NCBI GenBank assembly: GCA_028720105.1
Contig: JAQYLI010000034.1
Span: 23,587-87,586 of the forward strand
Reading direction: 5' to 3'
Origin: Oscillospiraceae bacterium
GTDB lineage: Bacteria > Bacillota > Clostridia > Oscillospirales > Ruminococcaceae
Length of the DNA stretch: 64,000 bases
A program made the translations under genes and the position numbers. A model generated the notes under the pieces. That model made no database searches. It was not told where the DNA came from and saw only the letters and a program-made list of their open reading frames with translations. Of the stretch, positions 31,021 to 40,741 are shown in pieces; the first letter of the stretch is position 1, and each line of letters starts with the position of its first letter.

Positions 31021-31328
31021 CGCCTATCCAGCCGCAGTAACATATTTACAGTGTTCCAGACCTGCTGTCCTGCCTGCACATTATCCGAAAAGAAACCACC
31101 CGTTGAACCGTCCCTCGATTCATAAAAATGTGAGGACAGCATTATAACTGCCTGTTCCGTTGTTGGCGGCATTTCGTTATCGGAATAGTATTTTTCGGGC
31201 AAGTGCTGATAGCTTTCCGCATAAGAAACGGCGGCAGTGATATATCCCTCAATAAGCGAATCGTCTGCCGAATGTTCAAGTATGAGGTTTTGCTTTACCT
31301 TTTCAAGCAGTTTTGAAATATCCATACT
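31008..31328 (-). CDS. Head-tail connector (gp6-like)
   Basis: MDISKLLEKVKQNLILEHSADDSLIEGYITAAVSYAESYQHLP; approximate start at MDISKL. Confidence 0.7.
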   Translation of the reverse strand, partial: SMDISKLLEKVKQNLILEHSADDSLIEGYITAAVSYAESYQHLPEKYYSDNEMPPTTEQAVIMLSSHFYESRDGSTGGFFSDNVQAGQQVWNTVNMLLRLDRRWTV

Positions 31329-31341
31329 GCCGCCGCCCTCC

Positions 31342-31572
31342 TTAATTGTTGTCGGAAACAAAGCCTGCTGCTTTGAGGTTGGCAAGCAGAGTGTTAAAAT
31401 CGTCCTTCAGAGCAGCAACCGTTGTAGCTTCGGAAGGCTTCTGAAATGCTGCCGGAGCAATATCGGACGGAGGAAGTCCGATTACACGAGCGCCCTCCTT
31501 GAATTCCAATACGCCGCCAATAACGGTTTTGTCACCGCTCTGCTCCGTATAGTTTTTTGCATTGTAACTCAT
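31342..31572 (-). CDS. Small phage protein downstream of capsid
   Basis: ORF with coding-like composition between connector and capsid. Confidence 0.5.
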   Translation of the reverse strand: MSYNAKNYTEQSGDKTVIGGVLEFKEGARVIGLPPSDIAPAAFQKPSEATTVAALKDDFNTLLANLKAAGFVSDNN

Positions 31573-31584
31573 AACCGCACCTCA

Positions 31585-32787
31585 TTATGCTTTCTGCTGG
31601 AGATACTTCACAGCTTCGGGAAGAATAAGCTTTGCATCTACACGCTTAGACGCAAGGAAACCTATCTGACCCATATCTGCATACTTTTCGTTAAGGCGCT
31701 TGAATGTGATGCCCTGACGGTCACCGATCCAGTAGAAGTTAAGGTCACCAAAAAGAATACTCTTTGCGGCAGAACCGATTTCGGGTGCGTAAGAGGAGGT
31801 GAAATAAGGCTTGCCGAGAATGGTGTTTACCTCACCGTCCTTAATCGCAGGCTGCCAGAGATACTGACCGCTGCCGTCCTTGAGTTTGCGGATTGCCTTG
31901 ATAGTGGAGTCGTTGAGAATCCATATTGCGTTCTTGCGGTAGGGTGACTTAAGGCTGTAATAAAGGTCGATAAGCTCGTCCGCAGTGATTGCGGTTGCAC
32001 TTGCAGCGGTAACACCAAGCTGTGCGCCGCCTGTTTCGTTCAGAAGTCCGGTAGGCTTTTTAACGCCGTTGCCCACAAGGAACGCCTCTTCCTCCTTGCT
32101 GCCGATACGGCGGGCAAACTCGACGGTGAAATACTGTTCCAGATCGAACACGCTGTCGGTGATAAGCTCCTCGGAAACCTTGATGATAGTACCGAGCTTG
32201 TGGGCATCAATCTGCTCCTGTCCGAATACATCATCGGACTCTGTATATGCACCCTCCTCATCGATCCACGATGCAGTGCCCTTAGATGCCACAACGGGAA
32301 TCTTATGTACACCGTTTGATGTTGTGAAAGCGTGAGCGTGGGCACGGATAACATTAGCACCCTCAAGTCCCATAACAAGAGTGTGCTCATACTCATCGGG
32401 AACAAGATAGCCACCCTCGGAGTCAACACCCTCCTGCAGTGCGTTCTTCAGTTCGGGCGTCATCATATTCTTGCTGCGGATCTGATTCCAGAATGCAGTC
32501 TTGTACGCATCGGACGCACGACCTGTCTTGATATCCGACTTTGAATTATCGGGCTTGGAAGTGATGGGCGCAGAAACGGGAGCCGCCATTTCACGCTCCA
32601 TAGCGTCAAGGCGCTCCTGGCGTTCGATTTCGTGACCGAGGTCAACGATTTCCTGTTCCATTCTCTCGTATGTCTGTGTGTCCTCGGCAGAAAGAATACC
32701 CTTATCGCTGCGGTGGGAATCGAGAAATGCCTTTGTCTGCTCCCACGCCTTTGCACGACGGGTACGAAGTTCATTGATCTTGCTCAT
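31585..32787 (-). CDS. HK97-fold major capsid protein
   Basis: N-terminal coiled-coil scaffold region, then ALQEGVDSEGGYLVPDEYEHTLVMGLEGANVIRAHAHAFTTSNG. Confidence 0.95.
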   Translation of the reverse strand: MSKINELRTRRAKAWEQTKAFLDSHRSDKGILSAEDTQTYERMEQEIVDLGHEIERQERLDAMEREMAAPVSAPITSKPDNSKSDIKTGRASDAYKTAFWNQIRSKNMMTPELKNALQEGVDSEGGYLVPDEYEHTLVMGLEGANVIRAHAHAFTTSNGVHKIPVVASKGTASWIDEEGAYTESDDVFGQEQIDAHKLGTIIKVSEELITDSVFDLEQYFTVEFARRIGSKEEEAFLVGNGVKKPTGLLNETGGAQLGVTAASATAITADELIDLYYSLKSPYRKNAIWILNDSTIKAIRKLKDGSGQYLWQPAIKDGEVNTILGKPYFTSSYAPEIGSAAKSILFGDLNFYWIGDRQGITFKRLNEKYADMGQIGFLASKRVDAKLILPEAVKYLQQKA

Positions 32788-32800
32788 AGTAAAATCCTCC

Positions 32801-33514
32801 TTAAGGTTTCAGTAAATTTAATCTCTTTTCGAGATCGCTTATAGGTGTTCCGACAGGTTCTTCCTTTTCCGACTTGCAGCGTAATGTCAGCTTGTTCATA
32901 AGCGAAATTTCAGCTGCTCTGCCGGAAAAAGCATAAGCGGGAATGTCAGAAATGTTCTTCTTCTCGTCCTCCAGAATGTCGTCTGCAAAGCCAAGTTCAA
33001 TGGCCTTGTTTGCATTCATCCAGGTTTCGGTGTCCATAAGATGCGACAGCTTGGCACGGGAAAGGTTTGTCTTAATCTCATACGCATTTATGATGCTTTC
33101 CTTTACTTCGTCCAGCATTTCAATAGCTTTCTGCATATCATTGTGATTGCCGTAAGCCATTGTAATGGGATTGTGTATCATCATAAGTGCGGTAGGAGCC
33201 ATTAGCACCTTTGTGCCTGCCATAGCAATAACCGAAGCTGCGCTTGCGGCAATACCGTCTATCTTTATGGTTACATCGCCCTTGTAGTCCATAAGCATGG
33301 AATATATCTGACTTGCGGCAACGCAGTCACCTCCGGGTGAATTAAGCCATACGGTAACGGGACCGGTGCCTGCGAAAAGCTCATCACGGAACATCTGCGG
33401 AGTAACATCATCGTCAAACCATGATTCCTCTGCAATAGTTCCGTACAGTTCAAGTGCTCTTTCCGACTCTGTACCGTCCATGTTCTTCCATGCCCAGAAT
33501 TTCTTGTTTTTCAT
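32801..33514 (-). CDS. ClpP-like prohead protease
   Basis: VTVWLNSPGGDCVAASQIYSMLMDYKGDVTIKIDGIAASAASVIAMAG, LMMIHNP. Confidence 0.95.
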   Translation of the reverse strand: MKNKKFWAWKNMDGTESERALELYGTIAEESWFDDDVTPQMFRDELFAGTGPVTVWLNSPGGDCVAASQIYSMLMDYKGDVTIKIDGIAASAASVIAMAGTKVLMAPTALMMIHNPITMAYGNHNDMQKAIEMLDEVKESIINAYEIKTNLSRAKLSHLMDTETWMNANKAIELGFADDILEDEKKNISDIPAYAFSGRAAEISLMNKLTLRCKSEKEEPVGTPISDLEKRLNLLKP

Positions 33515-34775
33515 CGGTTGTTTCTTCCTCCTTTGCCGAAGTATTTATATCTGCAAATGCACCTGCGTTTTCAAGCGGGAGCATATTGCCGTTTATGAGG
33601 TAAAGGTCGCCGCCCAGTTCAGCGGGTATGCGGTCAAGGTTTTCAAGCTCACGAATGTCATTTGCAGACATCCACCCATTCTGCCTTGCAGTAGCATATC
33701 CGGACATTCGGCTGGCATAATCACCTCGCAGCAGACCCTCAAGGTTGAACTTGAAGAAATACTCCTTTTTATCCTCCGAGGAGAGGAGCGTTCTTTGCAA
33801 GGACTGCTCCCACCTTATTACCCAGGGGTCAAGAGTGTATTTCACAAACTCAAGGGACTGCTGCTCTATATTAGAAAAGCTCGACTTTTCAAGGTCACCA
33901 ACCATGTGGGGGGGTACTCTGAAAATTCGAGCTATCTCATTTATCTGAAATTTTCGTGTTTCCAAGAACTGAGCCTGTTCCGGAGAGATAGAAATAGGTG
34001 TGTATTTCATTCCTTCTTCCAAAACGGCAACCTTGCCGCTGTTATGTGAGCCGCCGAACTGACTCATCCATGCGTCACGGACTCTCTGCGGGTCTTTTAT
34101 TGTGCCGGGGTGTTCAAGGACTCCGCTTGGCGCAGCACCGTTTGCAAAGAACTTTGCGCCGTATTCCTCTGTGGCAATCGCAAGACCGATAGCATTCTTA
34201 GCCATAGCAATCGGCGAATAGCCTACAAGTCCGTCAAAACCAAGTCCCGATATATGCAAAACATCCTCCGGCATAAGCACAACGGCAGAGCCTTCCATCG
34301 TTGGCGCATCATCGGAAGATGTGGTGTACTGATAATACAGCTGACCCTTTTCGTTTCTGTTGACCTGCATACGGTTTGGCATAAGCGGGTACAAAGCAAT
34401 AACCTCGCCCTTGCCGTTTCGTATTACCTGTGCGTAAGCGTTGCCCCACAACAGCAGGTGCGTCATAAGGGTTTCACGGAATACAAAGCTGGTCATTTCT
34501 GCATTCGGCTCATCATGGAGCAGGAAATACAGCGGGTGTCCGACAGCTTTTTCCTTGCCTCCGTCAGCCTTGCTGTGATACAGATGCAGCGGAAGTCCTG
34601 CAATAGCCTCGGACAGAATACGGACACAGGCATATACAGCTGTCATTTGCATGGCTGACCGTTCGTTTACGTTCTTTCCGGCAGTCGAACCGCCCATAAA
34701 GAATGTGTATGTGCTGCCTGTGGTTCTGTTCTGGGGCTTATCTCTCGAATGGAAAAGTCCGGATAAAAGCTTCAT
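33450..34775 (-). CDS. HK97-type portal protein
   Basis: MKLLSGLFHSRDKPQNRTTGSTYTFFMGGSTAGKNVNERSAMQMTAVYACVRILSEAIAGLPLHLY; start at 34773-34775 with aggagg RBS. Confidence 0.95.
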   Translation of the reverse strand: MKLLSGLFHSRDKPQNRTTGSTYTFFMGGSTAGKNVNERSAMQMTAVYACVRILSEAIAGLPLHLYHSKADGGKEKAVGHPLYFLLHDEPNAEMTSFVFRETLMTHLLLWGNAYAQVIRNGKGEVIALYPLMPNRMQVNRNEKGQLYYQYTTSSDDAPTMEGSAVVLMPEDVLHISGLGFDGLVGYSPIAMAKNAIGLAIATEEYGAKFFANGAAPSGVLEHPGTIKDPQRVRDAWMSQFGGSHNSGKVAVLEEGMKYTPISISPEQAQFLETRKFQINEIARIFRVPPHMVGDLEKSSFSNIEQQSLEFVKYTLDPWVIRWEQSLQRTLLSSEDKKEYFFKFNLEGLLRGDYASRMSGYATARQNGWMSANDIRELENLDRIPAELGGDLYLINGNMLPLENAGAFADINTSAKEEETTDEKQEILGMEEHGRYRVGKST

Positions 34776-34805
34776 TCGTATGTCCTCCTTGATTGTGGGC
34801 ATAAG

Positions 34806-34833
34806 AAAAGCACCTGCCATTGCTGACAGATGC
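34806..34833 (-). terminator. Terminator-like hairpin between RelBE and portal
   Basis: Reverse strand GGCATCTGtcagcaatgGCAGGTGCTTTTCTTAT. Confidence 0.55.
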
Positions 34834-34851
34834 CGTGATCTTATGTATTTA

Positions 34852-35178
34852 TCAATATTGTGTTTCAGAAAGCTGCTTGCTGATATCTCTGCCGCCGTAA
34901 ATAATACGAATGACTGTGACAACAGCCTTTTCTTCATCTGCAAGATAGAAAATAAGATAATTATTTACCGGCAGAGTTCTCATTCCTCGGCTGTGCCAGG
35001 GTTCGTCATCATATAATTTGTAACGCTGCGGCATCTCATCAAGAGAACGAATCTCTTTCATAATTTTATTTGTGAGTTTTGCAGCAATTTCAGGCTCAAC
35101 AAGGCTTTCAGAAATATATCTGTGAATATTTTTCAAATCCTGCCTTGCGAAATCCGTATAGAAGATCTGATATTTCAT
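34852..35178 (-). CDS. RelE/ParE family toxin
   Basis: YQIFYTDFARQDLKNIHRYISESL...GMRTLPVNNYLIFYLADEEKAVVTVIRIIYGGRD. Confidence 0.9.
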   Translation of the reverse strand: MKYQIFYTDFARQDLKNIHRYISESLVEPEIAAKLTNKIMKEIRSLDEMPQRYKLYDDEPWHSRGMRTLPVNNYLIFYLADEEKAVVTVIRIIYGGRDISKQLSETQY

Positions 35179-35495
35179 GTACCAAGCTCCTTGCGAATTT
35201 CCGCCTCGACCTGGTCTGCTGTATATACTCTTCCTGCCTTGACATCTGCCATTCCTTTATCTAATTCAGCGTATAGCTGTTCCTTCGTAAGAGAACCTGC
35301 TGCAACAGGAATATCGGTGGGGAGTTTAACATCAAATGGAATACCTTTCTGAAGAACGACCTGCCTTAAAAACATACTTACTGCATTGGACATGGGAATA
35401 CCAAGGCAATCAAGAATCTGTTCAGCCTGTTCTTTTATATCCGGTTCAACACGGACAAATACATTTGCGGTTCTGGCCATAACAAACACCTCCAA
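35175..35495 (-). CDS. RelB/DinJ family antitoxin
   Basis: ARTANVFVRVEPDIKEQAEQILDCLGIPMSNAVSMFLRQVVLQKGIPFDVKLP. Confidence 0.95.
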   Translation of the reverse strand: MEVFVMARTANVFVRVEPDIKEQAEQILDCLGIPMSNAVSMFLRQVVLQKGIPFDVKLPTDIPVAAGSLTKEQLYAELDKGMADVKAGRVYTADQVEAEIRKELGT

Positions 35496-35568
35496 ATATC
35501 AAATGTGCTATTGTTTTTTATATTATACCACATTTGCTTGCAAAATGCAATACATCTGAAAGCAATTT

Positions 35569-37224
35569 TTATATAAACAGCAACCCCCGTTCATCATAAA
35601 CCGAAGCACTCGCATCATTCCCACAGCGAATAGCACGGTCAAGCGCCATTATTGTGGCAATCGCACCGTCTATCTTTTCCGTGGATTTCTCCTTGTCCGG
35701 CTTAATATTTCCCGCAGGGTCGGTTCGAATGAAGATATTGTCCATCATCCACCGCAGAACAGGGTGACCGCCGTGGGAGATTTTCTGTTCAAGCACAAGC
35801 TTCATCAATTCCTTGGTAGGCGGCGACATATCCTTGAAACCCTGTCCGAAAGGAACAACCGTAAATCCCATGCCTTCAAGGTTCTGCACCATTTGCACAG
35901 CACCCCAGCGGTCAAAGGCTATCTCTCGGATATTGAAACGCTCGCCGAGCCGTTCGATGAATTTCTCGATGTATCCGTAATGAACCACGTTGCCCTCCGT
36001 AGTCTGCAAAAATCCCTGTCGCTCCCATACGTCATAGGGAACGTGGTCACGTCTTACACGGGTGCTCATATTGTCCTCCGGTATCCAGAAGTACGGAAGA
36101 ATGATGTATCTATCATCTTCGTCAATCGGCGGGAAAACAAGCACAAACGCCGTTATATCAATAGTGGAGGAAAGGTCAAGTCCGCCGTAGCAGACACGAC
36201 CTTCAAGGTCGTCCTCGGAAACAGCAAATGCACATTTATCCCACTTTTCCATGGGCATCCAGCGCACAGCCTGCTTGACCCATTGATTGAGCCTAAGCTG
36301 TCTGAATGTGTTTTCCTCGGAGGGATTCTGCTTTGCCGACTCGCAGGCTGTTCTGACCTTATCTATATCAACCGTAATGCCGAGGGAGGGATTGGCTTTC
36401 TTCCACACCTTGGGGTCTGTCCAGTCGTCGGACTCGTCTGCGCCATATATCACAGGGTAAAAAGTAGGGTCTATCTTTCTGCCGTCAAGAATATCCTTTG
36501 CTTTCCGGTGGGTTTCATAGCAGATAGACTTGGTGTCCGTTCCGGCTGTGGTTATAAGAAAGTATAGCGGCTGCATTCGTGCGTCGCCGGAGCCTTTTGT
36601 CATAACATCAAACAGCTTTCGGTTCGGCTGAGTGTGCAGCTCATCAAAAACTACACCGTGAATATTGAACCCGTGCTTTGAATAGGCTTCTGCCGAAAGT
36701 ACTTGATAGAATGAGTTTGTGGGCGTGTAAACTATACGCTTGGTGGCAGAAAGTATCTTGACTCGCTTGTTCAGTGCAGGAAACATACGCACCATATCCG
36801 CTGCGACCTCAAATACGATAGACGCCTGCTGACGGTCTGCGGCACAGCCATATACCTCGGCTCGTTCCTCTCCGTCACCGCAGCAAAGCAAAAGGGCAAC
36901 CGCAGCTGCAAGCTCCGATTTGCCCATTTTCTTTGGTATTTCAATGTATGCCGTATTGAACTGGCGGTAGCCGTTGGGTTTGAGCGTTCCGAAAAGGTCA
37001 CGGATTATCTGCTCCTGCCAGTCGATAAGCTCGAAAGGCTTTCCCGCCCATGTACCCTTGGTGTGGCACAGGCTTTCTATGAACATCACCGCATAATCGG
37101 CGGCATTTTTATCATAGCGGCTGTCCTTTGCCTTGAACTTTGTAGGTTTGTATTTTGTAAGCTTTCTCAGATAATCACCCCATAAGAAAAGGACCCCGTA
37201 TGGAGTCCTTAAAAAATATATCAA
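35569..37224 (-). CDS. Terminase large subunit
   Basis: KMGKSELAAAVALLLCCGDGEERAEVYGCAADRQQASIVF, VVFDELHTQPNRKLFDVM, GGLDLSSTIDITAF; exact start uncertain. Confidence 0.95.
   Translation of the reverse strand: MIYFLRTPYGVLFLWGDYLRKLTKYKPTKFKAKDSRYDKNAADYAVMFIESLCHTKGTWAGKPFELIDWQEQIIRDLFGTLKPNGYRQFNTAYIEIPKKMGKSELAAAVALLLCCGDGEERAEVYGCAADRQQASIVFEVAADMVRMFPALNKRVKILSATKRIVYTPTNSFYQVLSAEAYSKHGFNIHGVVFDELHTQPNRKLFDVMTKGSGDARMQPLYFLITTAGTDTKSICYETHRKAKDILDGRKIDPTFYPVIYGADESDDWTDPKVWKKANPSLGITVDIDKVRTACESAKQNPSEENTFRQLRLNQWVKQAVRWMPMEKWDKCAFAVSEDDLEGRVCYGGLDLSSTIDITAFVLVFPPIDEDDRYIILPYFWIPEDNMSTRVRRDHVPYDVWERQGFLQTTEGNVVHYGYIEKFIERLGERFNIREIAFDRWGAVQMVQNLEGMGFTVVPFGQGFKDMSPPTKELMKLVLEQKISHGGHPVLRWMMDNIFIRTDPAGNIKPDKEKSTEKIDGAIATIMALDRAIRCGNDASASVYDERGLLFI
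37189..37210 (-). terminator. Terminator-like hairpin at terL 5' end
   Basis: Reverse strand AAGGACTCCATACGGGGTCCTTTTCTTATG. Confidence 0.45.
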
Positions 37225-37231
37225 TCACTTT

Positions 37232-37438
37232 TTATAGCTGCCTTGTGCAGCTGTGTATGGTTTGCAGTATTTTCTCCTGTTCTTCCGGCTCGACACCAAT
37301 GCTTTCTAAAGCCTCCCGTGTGCCGCAGTCGGGGCATATCTGCGTGTTGGGGTACTTTCTCGACAGGGCAGGATAGCCGCCGTACTGCGCCCCACAAAGG
37401 GGACAGGTGCGAAGCTCCGTGCAGTTATCACTCTTCAT
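37232..37438 (-). CDS. Small zinc-ribbon protein
   Basis: CPLCGAQYGGYPALSRKYPNTQICPDCGTREALE. Confidence 0.7.
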   Translation of the reverse strand: MKSDNCTELRTCPLCGAQYGGYPALSRKYPNTQICPDCGTREALESIGVEPEEQEKILQTIHSCTRQL

Positions 37439-37896
37439 ATCCGATTCCTCCTGCTGTTGTCCAGTGCTCTGAGCAATATACTCTCATCAAATCCGAAATA
37501 CCTATATCCCTCAAGGCAGGTTCGAACATAAGAACCGCTCGGCAATCCTATGGGGCGGTTCTCATGCATTATGTACACAAAAGCTGTTCTGACCTCAGTT
37601 TTGCCCGACTTGATGAAAGCCACCGGCAGTTCCAGCTCGGTCTTGTAGTAGAAGGTAGGATAACCCTCGTAGCGGTCAAGGCTGAACTCGTCCTTCGGCT
37701 CAACCGCCCATACCGCAACGGGAACTTCCGCACCACGCTTCGGCTCAATGGTAAGATATGAGCCTGTCTTGCTTCCCTTGAAAAGCAGCTCGTAGTCCTT
37801 GATAACTGCTGTGCCTACTGCCTTTGCCGTAGGACAACGCAGTGCCATTTGCCAAACATTCAAATTGCTTCCGTAAGCGAGATAGTATCTTTTCAT
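37435..37896 (-). CDS. Gamma-glutamylcyclotransferase-like (AIG2/GGCT) protein
   Basis: MKRYYLAYGSNLNVWQMALRCPTAKAVGTAVIKDYELLFKG; YGSNL motif. Confidence 0.9.
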   Translation of the reverse strand: MKRYYLAYGSNLNVWQMALRCPTAKAVGTAVIKDYELLFKGSKTGSYLTIEPKRGAEVPVAVWAVEPKDEFSLDRYEGYPTFYYKTELELPVAFIKSGKTEVRTAFVYIMHENRPIGLPSGSYVRTCLEGYRYFGFDESILLRALDNSRRNRI

Positions 37897-38000
37897 TTCA
37901 GATCCGTCCTTTCCGAAAGGTGCGGTTTGTAGGGATCACCTTTCTACCACCAAAAGCCCCCTTGCGGGGGTAATATTGGAGGCAGGAAGCTGATTCCTGC

Positions 38001-38948
38001 TTACTGGGGTCTGCCGCTGCGGAAAGCGGTGTCACCCTCAAGGCGCTTGGTGTAAAGCTCTCTTGCGGTCTTGAACTCGTCACCGATGAATCCAAGCCTT
38101 AAAAGCCATGTTCTCATTGCGTACTTGGGGTTTTCGGTCTGCTGTGGATTTGCGCTTGCGGTCTTGACCTGCTTTGCAAGCTGGCTGAGTGCCAAGCAAA
38201 GCTGTATGTAGCTTTTGAGCTGTCCTGCGTGAAGTCCGTTCTGCTTTCCGTCGGCGGGTGCGTCGAATTGGAAAAATCTGAACTCAACCGTGCCCTTGGT
38301 GAATGTTGCGTGGAGGTTAAGCATATGGTAGCGGCTCTCGTTGTAGTGTGCCGACCTGCCGTAATCTGCATTCTGGCTGCCGTACCAGGTGTCTGCAAGC
38401 TCTGCCATTGTCTTGGGTTTCTTGTGGTTCAGTGCTGTTAAGAAATCCTTGCTGACCGTGCGGCAGTAGCGGCTCATGCGGTTTCTGTCGAGGTTCAAGG
38501 CGCTTGCGAGAAGGCTTTCGTGGCTTGCCATAATGTTTGCAAGGTTTCTGAGGCTCTGTGGTGTGTGACCCTTTGCTCCGATGTGAATGTGTACTCCGCA
38601 GCCCCTTGTTGCGTCGCTCTTTGCTCCTGCTCTCCTCAGCCTGCGGATAAGCTCCTGCAAGGTTTCTATGTCGCTGTAGGTAAGTATCGGAGTGACCAGT
38701 TCGCACTTTTCGCTGTCGGGCCCCGAAATGCTGACGTCCTTTTGGAATTTCCATTCTCTGCCTTGGCTGTCCCAAGCGGAGTAGGTTTCGTAGCGGTTGC
38801 GGCGGGCGGTGTATTCGTGTCTGCCTGTTCCGAAAAAGTCTGCGGCAACCTCGGCTGCTCTTGCTCTTGTGATATTGTTCATTTCAACCTCGACCCCAAT
38901 GGTCTGGCTTATCATTTCTTCGATCTGCTTTGTGGTTTTCTCGTTCAT
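38001..38948 (-). CDS. Amidoligase family protein
   Basis: TIGVEVEMNNITR, CGVHIHIGAKGHTPQSLRNLANI, VEFRFFQF. Confidence 0.9.
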   Translation of the reverse strand: MNEKTTKQIEEMISQTIGVEVEMNNITRARAAEVAADFFGTGRHEYTARRNRYETYSAWDSQGREWKFQKDVSISGPDSEKCELVTPILTYSDIETLQELIRRLRRAGAKSDATRGCGVHIHIGAKGHTPQSLRNLANIMASHESLLASALNLDRNRMSRYCRTVSKDFLTALNHKKPKTMAELADTWYGSQNADYGRSAHYNESRYHMLNLHATFTKGTVEFRFFQFDAPADGKQNGLHAGQLKSYIQLCLALSQLAKQVKTASANPQQTENPKYAMRTWLLRLGFIGDEFKTARELYTKRLEGDTAFRSGRPQ

Positions 38949-39070
38949 TTTCGTATCCTCCGTTTGTGTATTTCCCTTTCGGTATACACATATTAACTCT
39001 ACATTTGGTATTTATCAAGTCAATTAGACGCTATATATTGAACGAATATTACATTCTTTAATTGTGTATA

Positions 39071-39316
39071 TCAGCCACGAATTTTCCGCACCACATCAAC
39101 ACCAAGAATGACATTAAGCCCCGAACCCGTGTCCCACCGTACAAGCAGACTGCCTGCGTCATCAACGCCGTGAACCGTTCCTTTTGTACCTATGGGCGGT
39201 GCTTGGGGATCGTCCATTGAAACAAGCTCCACACGGCAGCCGACAGGATATTCTTTGCGGTAATGCTCCAGTTCCTTTTTACTCGGAAATCTCATTTGCA
39301 GCACCTCCTTTGGCAT
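39071..39316 (-). CDS. DUF4314-like protein
   Basis: YRKEYPVGCRVELVSMDDPQAPPIGTKGTVHGVDDAGSLLVRWDTGSGLNVILGVDVVRKI. Confidence 0.8.
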   Translation of the reverse strand: MPKEVLQMRFPSKKELEHYRKEYPVGCRVELVSMDDPQAPPIGTKGTVHGVDDAGSLLVRWDTGSGLNVILGVDVVRKIRG

Positions 39317-39995
39317 AAGCTGCCCCCAGTCTAAAAGCCGATGAACCTGTAAGGTTTCTCAGCAGTATTTTTCGCTCGGTCTTGTACTCCGAACCGATAA
39401 ATCCCAGCCGCAGAAGAAAGCAGCGGAAAGCATATTTGTCATTGTCGGTTTCCCGTTCCTTTGCCGTCACTCTCTTTGCATTGGCGGCAAGGTCGCAAAG
39501 TGCAGAAACGAAATGTGTATATGCCTTGCATTCGTCTGCGCAGCACTCTGAGAACCACGAGAATCTCACAGTGCTGTCAGTGACCTCGATTGGCAGACTG
39601 TCCACAGCCAAGGCTTTGCAGATAAGCTTTCCTTTGGCATCAAGAAGTCGGTTAAGGTTGTCAACCGCCAATCCCTCAATGGGAACTTCCACCGTAAGCC
39701 CCACGTTTTCGCTGTGTGCGGTTTCTGCGGCAGGGACGGGTACTTCTTCGCTTGTTGTTTCCTGCGGCGTGTCGGCGCTTGTGTCGGCTGTAAAGCCAAG
39801 GCTTGCAAGGTGTGCAATAAGGTCTGCAGCGTCAACGCTGTCTTCGAATTCAAGGTTGCCATCTCTTGTTACTGTGAAATCACCAATGCGATAAGCGTAT
39901 GTAGGTGTTTTCATATAAACTGCCTTTGTTTCTGTGAACTCGCTTATCGCCTTTACCAGTGGCTTTCTGTCCTGTGCGTTGTAATATACGGTCAT
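39279..39995 (-). CDS. Phage-encoded protein sharing a C-terminal module with the amidoligase
   Basis: MTVYYNAQDRKPLVKAISEFTETKAVYM...; C-terminus DKYAFRCFLLRLGFIGSEYKTERKILLRNLTGSSAFRLG; start chosen at MTVYYN. Confidence 0.75.
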   Translation of the reverse strand: MTVYYNAQDRKPLVKAISEFTETKAVYMKTPTYAYRIGDFTVTRDGNLEFEDSVDAADLIAHLASLGFTADTSADTPQETTSEEVPVPAAETAHSENVGLTVEVPIEGLAVDNLNRLLDAKGKLICKALAVDSLPIEVTDSTVRFSWFSECCADECKAYTHFVSALCDLAANAKRVTAKERETDNDKYAFRCFLLRLGFIGSEYKTERKILLRNLTGSSAFRLGAAYAKGGAANEISE

Positions 39996-40112
39996 GATCG
40001 GTACCTCCATTTGTTTTTGTACTACACATATTACTCGAACAGGAGCATAAGTCAACCGAATATCAGCAGAAAGCCGTACATTCTGCGTAATGCACAATGT
40101 ACGGCTTGAATA

Positions 40113-40445
40113 TTATGTAGGAACGTATACTTTTACCTTCACGCCAAGCTTATGGCAGTTGTCAATAACGAATTTTGTCCCTCTTGATTGTCCGTCCCAG
40201 AAAGCGAGAACAATATCTGCATAATCGATAATTGTAATGTTCCGTTTCAGCGGGGCAGACCTTCCGTATTTTTCGTATTCGGGAAGAAACTCAGTCAGTT
40301 TAATTCCATGGGATAAGGCATATTCTTTTGCCGAGGTATCTACTCCTCTTGCTCCTCCGGAAACTATCTCTGTAGTATCTTCGGGAAGATATTTGCCTAA
40401 ATCGGATACACAAAGACCTCTTGAACCAATAACAGCTACTTTCAT
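40113..40445 (-). CDS. SLOG/DUF2493-like Rossmann protein
   Basis: MKVAVIGSRGLCVSDLGKYLPEDTTEIVSGGARGVDTSAKEYA. Confidence 0.8.
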   Translation of the reverse strand: MKVAVIGSRGLCVSDLGKYLPEDTTEIVSGGARGVDTSAKEYALSHGIKLTEFLPEYEKYGRSAPLKRNITIIDYADIVLAFWDGQSRGTKFVIDNCHKLGVKVKVYVPT

Positions 40446-40555
40446 AATAACCTCACTATAAACGTATTTTAAACGCAGTTAGCGTCTATAATATGCATTA
40501 TAGCATAAAATGGTGCTAAAATAAAGCCAATACGAACATATATAGGAGGTTATAT

Positions 40556-40741
40556 ATGGCTATTAAGAGTTTATCTATAAGAATTGATGATGATATGCTG
40601 GATAAGCTGCATTATGTTGCCGATTATGAGGCGCGTTCTGCTAACGGTCAGATAATCGTTCTTATCCGTGAATGCATCGAAAAGTTTGAAGAAAAGCACG
40701 GCAAAATCGAACTTGGAAAAGCTAATCCCGACAAGAAGTGA
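40556..40741 (+). CDS. Arc-like ribbon-helix-helix DNA-binding protein
   Basis: AIKSLSIRIDDDMLDKLHYVADYEARSANGQIIVLIRECIEKFEEKHGKI; + strand inside a - strand block. Confidence 0.85.
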   Translation: MAIKSLSIRIDDDMLDKLHYVADYEARSANGQIIVLIRECIEKFEEKHGKIELGKANPDKK

